A stretch of 64,000 nt of DNA from Heracleum sosnowskyi. Its lineage: Eukaryota; Streptophyta; Magnoliopsida; Apiales; Apiaceae. The notes under the pieces were generated by a model. The model saw only the letters and a list, made by a program, of their open reading frames with translations, was not told the DNA's origin and did no database searches. The stretch spans positions 136,019,970 through 136,083,969 of the forward strand of contig CM061236.1 of NCBI GenBank assembly GCA_030848705.1, written 5' to 3'. Made by a program: the position numbers and the translations under genes. The first letter of the stretch is position 1. Every line of letters starts with the position of its first letter. Shown here piece after piece: positions 11,737 to 21,800 of this stretch.

Positions 11737-14732
11737 AAATCGTAGATCCAACTATATATTTGAAAAAAGATTACATAATTGTTTTTGAGTATATTAACTT
11801 ATGTACAAATTGGCATGGTTAATGATGCAATTTATAATTTATAGGATATAAAATTTGAGTCTTTGTCTACTTGATACAAATAAATATTATTTACAATATA
11901 AAAGTAATTCTATTATTTTTGGGTCAATTTTAGAACAAGTTGTTTTCGTGCTTATTTATTTATGTTTTTTTTATATGTTATTATTTAAGAGATAATTGAA
12001 ATAGAGTCCAAAATTTAAATCTCATATATATTAATTTGATTAAATATTTTTCGATCCAAACTCCTTTAAATTCACATTGTGTTTTTTTTAAATCGTAGAT
12101 GCAATCATACAAACGAAACAGTAGTTACGTAAAAATTGTTAAATGTATTAATTAAGTTACTTACAAATTACAAATTAGTGCATAGATGATGCAAATTGTA
12201 ATTTATATATAAAAAATATGAACCACTATCTATGTATAGTTGCATGGTTACATTTGCAAAAAACAAAATATGTTATAGATGAAAACATTCGTCTACTATT
12301 TTTAAAAACATTTAAAAGAAATTAAAACATTCGGCTATATATGTATTATTTCGACCGAAACGTTCTTAAATTCAAATTATTTTTCTTAAAAAAATTGTAA
12401 GTTCAATCATATAGATGAAAAGATGACGTAATAATTATCGAGTATATTAATTTATGAAAAAATTTATATGATAGACGACGCAATTTGTAATCTAATACGA
12501 TATAAAGTTCAAACCGTTATATATTTAATGCAAATAAATAAAATTTATAATATTAAAATAATCTTATTTTCTACGGGTGAAATTTATAATATTTTGTGTA
12601 ATTTGTTATTTTTGTACGATCTTTTCTTTTAGTACCGTTAGATTTACAAAAAAAATATGAAAAATATTTATGTAAATCATTTGTGTAGATAGATTCCCTA
12701 TCTTGCGAAGTAAATTACAAAATTGTCGGTATATCACATAGGCGATGCAGTCTTAACATTGTCAGATATAAACGTAGGGCTGAGACTTATTACAAAATCT
12801 ATTAATATTATTTAAAAGTCATCCATGCGGCGTCTCACTCAATTTTTTTACTTTTAAAATTTTATAAAAATTTTATACTCTAATCTTATATGTTATCTAT
12901 AATCTTATTATTATGTAGAAATTATACGTTATCTATAATCTTATACTCTTTTAAAATTTTATTTTTTATATCAATCATTTAAAATAAAAGAAAGAGAATC
13001 GTAGAGTATGCTCAATCCATTAAAATATTTTTGGTAATTATATACAATGCAATATTTTATAAATAATATAAACCAACATTTTATTTATTGAAAAATAAAA
13101 AATTATAAAAAAGAAGATGAGAGAAGAAGAGAAATTAACATTAATAAGATTTTAAAGAAAACTTAAAACAAAATGTACTATGCTACTTATGCATGAGCTT
13201 GATTAGAGAAGATTAATGGTTCAATTTACTACACTAACATAATCTTATCTACTATTTGCATAAATATAAAAGAGTTGACGTTTTTGTAATTTTTTAGCAT
13301 GTAGGGGCAAAATCATAAATTCAAGGTATTAAAATGACATATATCAATAATTTAAATTGATAAAAGAGAATTGTAGATTATGTTCAATTGCTAAAAATAT
13401 TTATTATAACTATGTATTGTGCAATATTCTAAAAATAATATAAATCAATGTTTATTAACTCAAAAAATAAAAAAATTGGAAGAAGAGGTGGTTTATCTAA
13501 TAAGAGTTTGAATATAAACTCAAAACAAAGTGTAGCACAGTTGGTTATGACATGAGTTTGACATGGATATGTTAAGGGTTTGATTCCCATCATTAACATA
13601 ATTTCACAACTTTTACATTTTTATTAAAGAATGGTATTTTTGTAATTTTAGAAAATATAAGGGTAAAATCGTAACTTCACAGCCATTAAAATGGCAAACT
13701 TTGCCCTTTGTTGGCTTTTAATATATAGAGAAAGATTATTCAGAAGGTACTAATTGGAAGAAACAACCATGCATTTTATACACATACCTGTTGTGCAATT
13801 ATCATTGCTAGCTCTTCATCCGTTTTAAAACGATCAAACAAACCCCTAAACACAAGAATCTTCCCAATATTTATGTAACCAGCTTGAACTAGGGCCACGT
13901 CCACCACGAAAAGTTCCCAAGTTATCCCCTCCTTCAAATGCTCAGACGTAGACTTAACATTGTCTCCCCTCCTACCTTTCTTGATCAGTTTAGCCTCACT
14001 ATCATTCTCTTTAACCCACTGTTGGTCAGCTAACATGTGACACCTGCCAGTCTCCCTCTGTAGCGCCTCAAGAATCTTTATAGCAATCGATTCAATTCGA
14101 ACACTCTGTGGGTGTGTCTGGGACAGTATCCACCCATTTTTGCATTCCTCCTTCACATCCCTAAAATATAACTCTCCCCAAATTTTATCAATGAATGGGA
14201 ACACATAAAGGGTTATATTCGTGAATGGCACCATCTCAACTCTCCCAGTGAAGAAAGTAACAAAACTCAAACACTTGGTTAGAGGCTTACATATAAAATT
14301 TTGATTTTTATGAGCACAACAGTAATGCCTTGTTCCAACTAAATGACTCACTGGGTTCCCTAATTTCTGACCAAATCCCAACCCAAACATGTTTTCAGAA
14401 ACAACAGAGCTTTTGACACTAGGTAAAGCAGTAGAACTAAGGAGCATCCGGGTTGTTGCCGGACCAGACTCAAACCCCAACAAGTTTTTTGAAACAGCAG
14501 AGATTCTAACACTTGGTAAAGTAGTACTAGAACTAAGGAGCATGTGGGATGTTGCTGAACCAGACCCAAACTTGAACAAATTTTTAGGAACAACAGAGAT
14601 TTTGACACAGGGTAAAGCAGTACAACTAATGGGCCTGCAGGATTTACCTAGCTCAGACTGAAACCCCAACATGTTCTTAGAAACACAAGTAGACATCATA
14701 TGATTGCATAATGTAAAACCCCCCATCCCCAT
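9992..14732 (-). CDS. OMA1: OMA1-like mitochondrial metalloendopeptidase with altered zinc motif
   Basis: Coding exons on the minus strand are 14732-13788, 10413-10304 and 10133-9992. All junctions are GT-AG and phases agree (0, then 2). The product is 398 residues, against about 440 for plant OMA1. OMA1 (peptidase M48) is an inner-mitochondrial-membrane stress protease. Visible similarity includes a hydrophobic segment (about residues 155-175), then the blocks preceding the active site. An E-A-D-Y-x-G zinc-ligand motif and a S-A-G-Y-D-P-R-V-A-P block are in exon 3. The active site spans the first intron and reads Q-Q-V-G-H where the family has H-E-x-x-H, so the first zinc ligand and the catalytic Glu are missing. 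The C-terminus is short, ending within a 52-bp local duplication next to the Tat LTR. It could be a pseudoprotease or an expressed-looking pseudogene. The N-terminus carries 31-32-residue repeats. Confidence 0.75.
11640..12600. repeat. Diverged repeats of roughly 300-390 bp inside Helitron 1
   Basis: Three related blocks each begin with a phrase like CGACCGGAACGCCCTTAAAT (near 11668, 12050 and 12348). This is followed by an ATCGTAGATCCAATCA-like segment, then 'GATGATGCAATTTGTAAT' and an A+T tail. Copies are strongly diverged. Confidence 0.65.
11691..11734 (+). repeat. (AT)n microsatellite
   Basis: About 22 uninterrupted AT dinucleotides within Helitron 1, in the first of the internal repeat blocks. 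Confidence 0.95.
12960..13690. repeat. Two to three diverged copies of a repeat of about 360-380 bp at the Helitron 1 5' end
   Basis: Successive blocks share a GAGAATYGTAGAKTATGYTCAA segment (near 12985 and 13368). They then share a GCAATATT-TATAAATAATATAAA segment, a long AAATAAAAAA tract and a GTTTTTGTAATTTT...GGGxAAAATC segment (near 13279 and 13640). Confidence 0.65.
14401..14685 (-). repeat. Tandem repeat of 93-96 bp in the OMA1-like presequence
   Basis: Three consecutive diverged units begin at 14401, 14494 and 14590 (+ coordinates). Each is a multiple of three and keeps the frame, giving 31-32-residue repeats rich in Ser, Leu and Val with a recurring L-P-x-V-x-x-S-x-V core. They fall in the region that should be the mitochondrial targeting sequence. 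Confidence 0.8.
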
Positions 14733-15432
14733 GATTCTTGCAACAAAAATAAGGAAATATGCAACAATGTACTAAAAACTTACTTAATCTAGCTTATAGT
14801 TTTAAGATAACAATAGCAATATTGATACTCAACAGTACTTCATGCAAGATCAAATATAAATATATAAGGTGTAAAAGTAAGATTCGCATTTAACAGCAAT
14901 TATAAGCATTTGTTGATGATTTGAAATGAAGAAGATGAAAAGACCAGGTATATCTGCAGTTTGCTACATGATAATATAAAAAAGTTCAACCTTCCCCATG
15001 AAAATCATAGAAATGGTATGCAAATTTGTATTTTTTTGGGTTCAGTCTTATTTTCTTTACACAAGAATAGAAATGATTCAGAGGACTTGTTGACTTTGAA
15101 GCTTACTTTACTTCTGCACCATCCAGTAACCCTGACCCATATTTACCAGGGTAGCCAGTTTTCGAGCTTAACTCACTGGACATGGTTTTCTTGGTCAGAA
15201 CTTATTGTACATATTTAACTTATTGTTTGCAACACAATTTGGATTATGTTCACAAGAAATCTGAATTCAATCCAGAATGCATAATAAAATTTGAAAATGA
15301 CACCAACACCGCTAACCGATTCTTGTATAATTCGAATTAATTCGTTCATAAAAATTTAATTCTTATGAAATAAGTATTTTTAAGTTAAATTCGAAATACA
15401 TGTCAATCAATTCAAAATTAATTTAAATAATA
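14733..15432. other. Shared upstream region between the divergent OMA1-like and SHOC1 genes
   Basis: With the MITE that follows, this forms the roughly 1.07-kb head-to-head intergenic region between 14732 and 15803. It is A+T-rich, and I see no additional gene or confident core promoter element. Confidence 0.5.
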
Positions 15433-15662
15433 CTCCCTCCATCCAAAAAGATTGAGCCACTTCTTTTTGTACGTATATCAATGTACTCGGTTAATATACT
15501 TGTAAATAATAATTTTTGGCTCGGTCATTCCAATAATCCAAAACAATTACTCTCTGTCCCCCTAGGTTAAAAATAAATTGTGGAACTATACTTTATACGA
15601 GTCTTAAAATGCGTGACAATCAGTAAAAAAAAACTGTAAAGAAATTAGGGGAACAGAGGAAG
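15433..15662. mobile_element. Stowaway-like MITE (230 bp)
   Basis: The left end is CTCCCTCCATCC and the right end is the imperfect inverse GGGGAACAGAGGAAG, each flanked by the dinucleotide TA (15431-15432 and 15663-15664). These ends and the TA duplication are those of Tc1/mariner-related Stowaway MITEs. It lies 141 bp upstream of the SHOC1 ATG. Confidence 0.75.
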
Positions 15663-15770
15663 TAATAACATACATTGTACACTAACAAAACAACAAAATC
15701 AAAATTAAGGCGCCAATTGTTCCCAAAAATTTAGTTTTCAAAAAAGTGATCTCCTCTTCCCCTCTCCAAA

Positions 15771-15797
15771 ACACACACAAACACACACACACACACA
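15771..15797 (+). repeat. (AC)n microsatellite in SHOC1 5' leader
   Basis: An interrupted AC repeat ends 6 bases before the SHOC1 ATG, so it probably lies in the 5' untranslated region. Confidence 0.9.
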
Positions 15798-15802
15798 GTG
15801 AA

Positions 15803-18800
15803 ATGCGAACTCGATTTCTCGCTCTCGATTTCTTGAACACCTCCGCCCCAATCGAATCCCTAGACGACTTTCTCCGCTTTCCGATCCCCCAAATTCAAAC
15901 TCCTACACAATCGATATCGATTTCAGGCGATAAAAATCTCTTCGATTGCATCGATACAGACGATGTATCTATTCTCAGCCTCTCTTCTCAGCTCCAGTCC
16001 GTACAGATCGATACTGCTCTTTCGAAGTTCTATGATGATGTACTTCCTCATCATATTCAAGTCGATCTGTGTTGTTTTTCGCAGTTTAGTTCCGATGAGG
16101 TAAATTCTGTTTTCGATCAGTTTTAGCTTTCGATTATTTCTAATTACGCAATTTTTTATTCGTTTAGTCTCTTCGGTTTAATGCATAAGATGAAGATATG
16201 ATTAGAGGTTTGATTTGTATTGTGTGATATTGATGTAGGCTTTTATTGTTGTGTTTAATATAATGATTTTCGAGTTGACTGAATGATTGTGCTGAATTAG
16301 AGTTTTTCGTATATCAGGATATTGTTTTATTTACGAAACTAAGGTTATTTACCCGTTGTTACTGAATTATGTTATGTGAATGTACGATGATGATGAGAGG
16401 TTGTCACAGTGGTTTGTTAGTTAATTGTTGTGGTTATGTTAGGGATTCAGTTCCTTTGTTGGAGTGTTTGAATTTGTACGGTGATGTAGTTAGAGAAGGG
16501 TAAACGACAGGTTACGGAGGCATAATCAGAGCTGATTAAGGTGAAGATGCGTTTACAACGTGACAATACATTAGTACCTTTGTAACTATTATTCCTAAGG
16601 GTGTACATCTTTTATGCGCTAAACTTTAGAGGATACTAGCGTATGTTTTCCACAGTTAATAATTTTATTCAGTTGGCTTGATGACGAATTTTGAATTAAG
16701 GCCATCTTATGAGTCCTGGTGTTAAAATGTTCATCGATTTTACTATACTGGTGAGTTCATGTAGTTAAATGTCGATCAATTGTGCATCTATGACTTTTGT
16801 AAATGGATTAGATGCAAGATATTCTCGGTTTCTGTATTTTTCATTTGAGCTGTTTTTTCTAATCTGTCGAACAGCAAGAGTTCCGGCCTATAGATTTTAA
16901 TGTTTAGTACATCCATTTTTTTCGAATTGCAACATTTTTTTAATGGCATCATCAACCTTGGCATGCTAACTAATTAAAATCACTCAGATTACTCAGAAAT
17001 TGGTACGTTATTTTGTTAAGGAGTATCTCTGAATTCTGATACACGAATGACTGAAAACTTAATCCTTTTGCAGAAGAAAACTACGGTTCTTCCTGGAGAT
17101 GTGGATATGGAAAAACAGATTAATTTTGGGACCGAAACTTTGGAGGTTGAAGTCCTAAAGTATCTTAAATAATTTTACAGTGCATCATAGCTTCCTTTCA
17201 ATTTAATTATAATGTTTGTATTGTTGCTATTGCGGCTCATCAATTATGTCTTACTCAATTATCTGCAGGAAGAAAGTGGGACTACCGCACATTGCAAGGG
17301 TGATAACATTTTTGAAATTCTCATGTTTGAAATGCCAGAGCTAGATCTATCATTGGTAAACCAAATTTTCTTGATGAAAATGCCAAGGTTTTATCTGTTT
17401 TTCATGTAAACGTCCTTACATATTTACTTGTGTGATTTCTTGTTTCTGGCAGGGAAATGTTTGTACTGCACAAGAGAAGGAGCTGAAGATTTTCTCAGAA
17501 GTATCAGATGTTGAAACTAGTGAGGTAATATTATTTGTTTCAGTACATATGATATTTCTACCTAAATGTTACTTTACATGTGATTCGTAATGAGAAAAGG
17601 GAACCCTTTCTTTCTCTTCACTTCCTCTTGTATGATAATTGATCTGCTAGCGAAGTGAATATAGGTGGAACTTGTGGAAGTTACATTTAGAATTTCACTG
17701 GGCAATTCAAGGTTAACAATTCAGCAATTATACATTTTCATAGATAAATGAAACTAAATAATTGGGTTTTAAACTTCACATAGCATGTTAATACATGTAC
17801 TCCCTTTATTTTATTGTTTTTAATTTATTTATTTTTGGGGAGGATTAGGCTGAACTTACTTTGGGTTTTCTTAAAAGTTTGGTCCTCAAGGTGTTGCTTC
17901 AAGTTAGTCTGCAATTCAGTTTGATGTGTTCTGTTATATCTAATTTAATGTGTTAAAAGTCGATTGTTGTCCTATATCACATCATTTTTTGTTTTAAACA
18001 TACATCAAAATATCATCTTTGCTGCTATACTCCCTTTTTGTTATCTATATCAGAATTGCTACAGGTTTAGCTACAGAAACAAGAGTTGAACATACTGTTT
18101 TGCCTAAAATTCTGAACAAGCATAATTTTAGACATGACATACATGTGCTTCATAAAAGCAGTGGTTGCTTTCTGTTCTGCATTTTCCTCTTAAATTCGAG
18201 TCACACATGAATCAAGAGGAGGAATTAAACTAATCTCTATTTATTCTTTTCACCCACTGCTTGATGTCCCTCGGTATAAATGTTAAGGAAGATTATGAAA
18301 TTTAAAACAATGTAAGTTGCAAATTGCATGGACGTCCCAGAAAGAGTACAATTTGCAGATTATTTAAAAGCGTGAAAATGTATATGTTGCTTTTGTGCTA
18401 TTTCACAAATTTTTACATTTACTATGATATAATTGCTTTCTTTTCAGGATCTTTTAATTCCCATGCTCAAGGTGCAAGATTTGTGCAAGATCCAGGAATC
18501 TCTTTTTTCAGTCGAAAATATTTCTGTGGAATACCCGACGGATCAAAGCAATTTTCTGTTGGAAGACAGCAGTGCGTTTAAAGTACAAAATCATCCAAGC
18601 TATGCTGAATTTCCTCTTTTTGAAGTGGATGTATCAAGTTTAGGAATTTTCAGCAGCATGTCTGTGGATAATGAAATTAAACTTCTCGAAAGCATTGAAC
18701 CCCAAATTTGGTGGGCAGAAGATGACACTTTGTCTGATGGAAAGGAGCTGCTGCAGTTCATGGAGTTGGACATATTAGAGTATCTTTCATGTAATTCTTT

Positions 18801-21800
18801 ATCTAACCAGAGGCTTGAAACCGATAATATCTGTTCAAATTTTGTCAAAGAAATTGACCTTTTCAGTGTTATAGAACACAAAGTTGTGTTAGAAAAGGCA
18901 GAAATATATGAAGGAAGACCGGAGAATACCTATGTTTGCTTGAGCACCCCAATTCTATACGAGGAGCTTCAATTTTTTGACCTACTCTCTTTTCAGTTTT
19001 CTGAATTCTTTTCCAGCATTGAAGCGCTAAGTGAAGTAGAAACTTGTCAACAAATGTTCTGTGAAACTTCAAAAGTCAATAATTTCAATGACTTGATTGT
19101 TTCTCACGAGCTCACTCTTTTAGATGAATCTTTTAAATCATTGCCTGTGCCTATCCTTTCTTATTCAAGAGAGAGTAGTTCAGTTCAGGAGTATCTTGAG
19201 GACATACTAGCTGAACTGAAGCCACAACCATCCTTGACGTCTGATGCCATTTACTTAGACTGGCATATTATAGAGGAAGGCAAATGCAATAGCAGTAGAT
19301 ATTCTTCATGTCTGAAACTTCTGGAAGAACTAGATGATTATGCTATTGATTTGAGTATGAAGTCATTTGATGCCGGAGTGCTGGTCCTAGATTCAGTTTT
19401 ATCTGATGATTGTCAAAACGTGCTCAACAAAAAAGAAGACAAAGAAATGTTGAAGATGCCTTCTATTAATACGTCAGTCGCTCATGTGTGTACTGAAGGA
19501 ACTTCTAGCAGAGCGCTGAATGATGGATGTCAAAAAAGGGTAAAGGGAGAATCACCATGCAACCTCGAGTCTAATAGCGTTTCCAGACTGATTAAATCCA
19601 TGTCAGAGTGTAATAATCATGAATTTTTCTTAAATCCTACAAAATCTACTGTAACAAAAAATCCTGGCACAAATAAAGCAGTTGGTACCAATGCTACAGT
19701 GCCTGGGGGTTCAGCAAGTGATTTCATTGAAGCAACTGAGCAATGGAACATCGAGCTGCATCAAATCAGGTTGTCTGATAATATTTTGATTCTCCTTGAT
19801 GACTTGAGTAAGACTTATCAGGGCGTCTTGGATAGTGATGTAGAGCTAGGAAAAAGAAAGTACTCTTGTCTAGCTGCAGATGATTTCACTTTGCTCGCCA
19901 TTTCAAACAAAAAGTTGATGGACTGGATGACAGAAATAGGCACCGGTCCATCTTTGGCCAACAATAATGATAACATGGTGCCACTCATCACGTTGTATGC
20001 AATTAAACAGATGGCTTGGTACCTCTGTTACTATGGCATACATGCCACTTATCTGTACATCAATAATTTACACCAAAAATTGCAGTGCTCGAAATGTAGA
20101 CTGAGTTTTCTTTGGGGTCTGGTGTTAGATGCACATGAGAAGGTGAAGAAAGAAATTATAAGATGTCATCCATCACTTTCTGTTATCCATGGGATCTTGA
20201 AATTAAAATTTAGAAAGAATTGCAAAATATTGATTGTGGCAGAGCGAGTTTTCTGGTGGCCATTGGAAATGCTCTTAAATTCAATGGAGATATCAAGCTT
20301 CAATGCACAGTCATTTCAAACTCACACAAATGAACTTGGTACTTGTTATGATATCCCATCTGTAGATTCCATAATGGAGGCAGTGGTTCATTCCGACAGC
20401 TGTTTGATATCCCTCGAGTAAGTAATAGTATGCTACTATGCTTAGGTAACTTATTGATTGGTACTAGATGTACAAGTATATTCGATTCAGTCTGTTGCGG
20501 CCACAATTAATTGTGAAGTTTTCTTGTTTGAGTATCTTGTTGTCCTCGGTTTGATACTTAATTGTTCTTTTGGCAATTAGGATTTCTAAAGCAATGACTA
20601 AACATTCATTTTTTCCAATAAAGGCACATTTCCACGTCATTTCCTTTTGGAAAATTCGATATTATTATGGAATATGGAGGTTCATATGGGTCCTCCAAAC
20701 TATCCACCATTTCACCAGAAGTCAGCGGTTTCCCTATACTTCATTTTCTCAAGATGGACTTGGAGAACTCTAGTGCTGCAAGAGCCCTTTGCGAAAATGT
20801 GGACACACCAAGCTGCAGAAAAATAAGGGTAAGTCTATAACTCTATATCTTCACGCATCCATCTTATATGGTATCATGTTCTATACGACAGTGCCATGAT
20901 AAATTATCGTTTTAGATTATTATCATACTTTTACCTCACATATGGCATGTGTATTATATTCGGAGGATGTTAAATCAGTGACTTATCTTCATATTTTGCC
21001 TGCTACACTGCAGTAAGGTTAACTAGGTGAACCAAGAGGGACAAGGTAAACAAAATAAAGTGTGATAGTGTAGCAAATGTATTAAATCTGTGAAGCACCT
21101 TAATTTTTTTATCAACTATGATGTATAGTTACTGTTAGAATATTATATGATCCAATTAGGGCCTTCCTCTAATACCTTAAGGTTTTAGAGCAACTGGTTA
21201 CTTAACATGGTATCAGAGCTCTGGTCGGCGGGGGTCACAAGTTCGACTCCCTGCCCAAAAAAATGGGATTTCGAGTGAGGGGGAGTGTTAAAATATTATA
21301 TGATCCAATTAGGGTTTTCCTCTAATACCTTAAGGTTTTAGAGCAACTGGTTACTTAACAGTTACTCATGTCATACATCACTGTTTTGCTATGAGGATAG
21401 AGACATGTTTAAAAGTAGCCACATGATCTGCCACCCCAGCTAGGTACGCATAACATAATAGACGTTTGGCATATTATTTGACCAGAGGTTAGTTATTATA
21501 GTCATTGTGCTGTAGTATATGTATTCTTTTTTAGATTGTTTAGAGTCCATCTACCTCTGCTTATATCTTTACGCCACTATCAAATTGCACTTTCATACTA
21601 AATTAGCTACTCATTATCACTTCCCAAATTCTGATGTGGCCCAGTAGTTCTGCAACAAAGTTGCATTGACGGTAGACAGGAATAGCGCATAAATAGAATG
21701 TTTCTCAGAAATTAGCATATGCTCACTTAAAGTTAATTTGTCACCTAAGATTTCTATCATAAATAACATAGAAAAACGATGATAACTGGCATATATACCC

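Larger units (their letters stand above)
10474..13735 (-). mobile_element. Helitron (non-autonomous, about 3.3 kb) in the OMA1-like intron 1
   Basis: On the minus strand the 3' end shows a hairpin CCCGTGCTTCGCACGGG (10486-10502), eight bases, then CTAG followed by T. This is the hairpin-CTRR ending of Helitrons. The opposite end starts TC after an A (near 13735) in a TCTTTCTCTATATATTA context, resembling plant Helitron 5' ends. No Rep/helicase frame is present. The interior is extremely A+T-rich and built from diverged repeats. It lies entirely in intron 1 of the OMA1-like gene. The 5' border is uncertain by a few bases. Confidence 0.7.

Noticed and set aside
18019..18210. Open frame in SHOC1 intron 4
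   Set aside because: Random composition, no similarity, and it falls inside a bounded intron.
20570..20773. Separate 67-codon ORF downstream of SHOC1 exon 5
   Set aside because: It overlaps exon 6 in the wrong frame; exon 6 in the other frame carries the family sequence.
21208..21245. tRNA gene suggested by TGGTATCAGAGC and AGTTCGACTCC
   Set aside because: No cloverleaf or A box; the first motif is the TRIM primer-binding site between matching LTRs.
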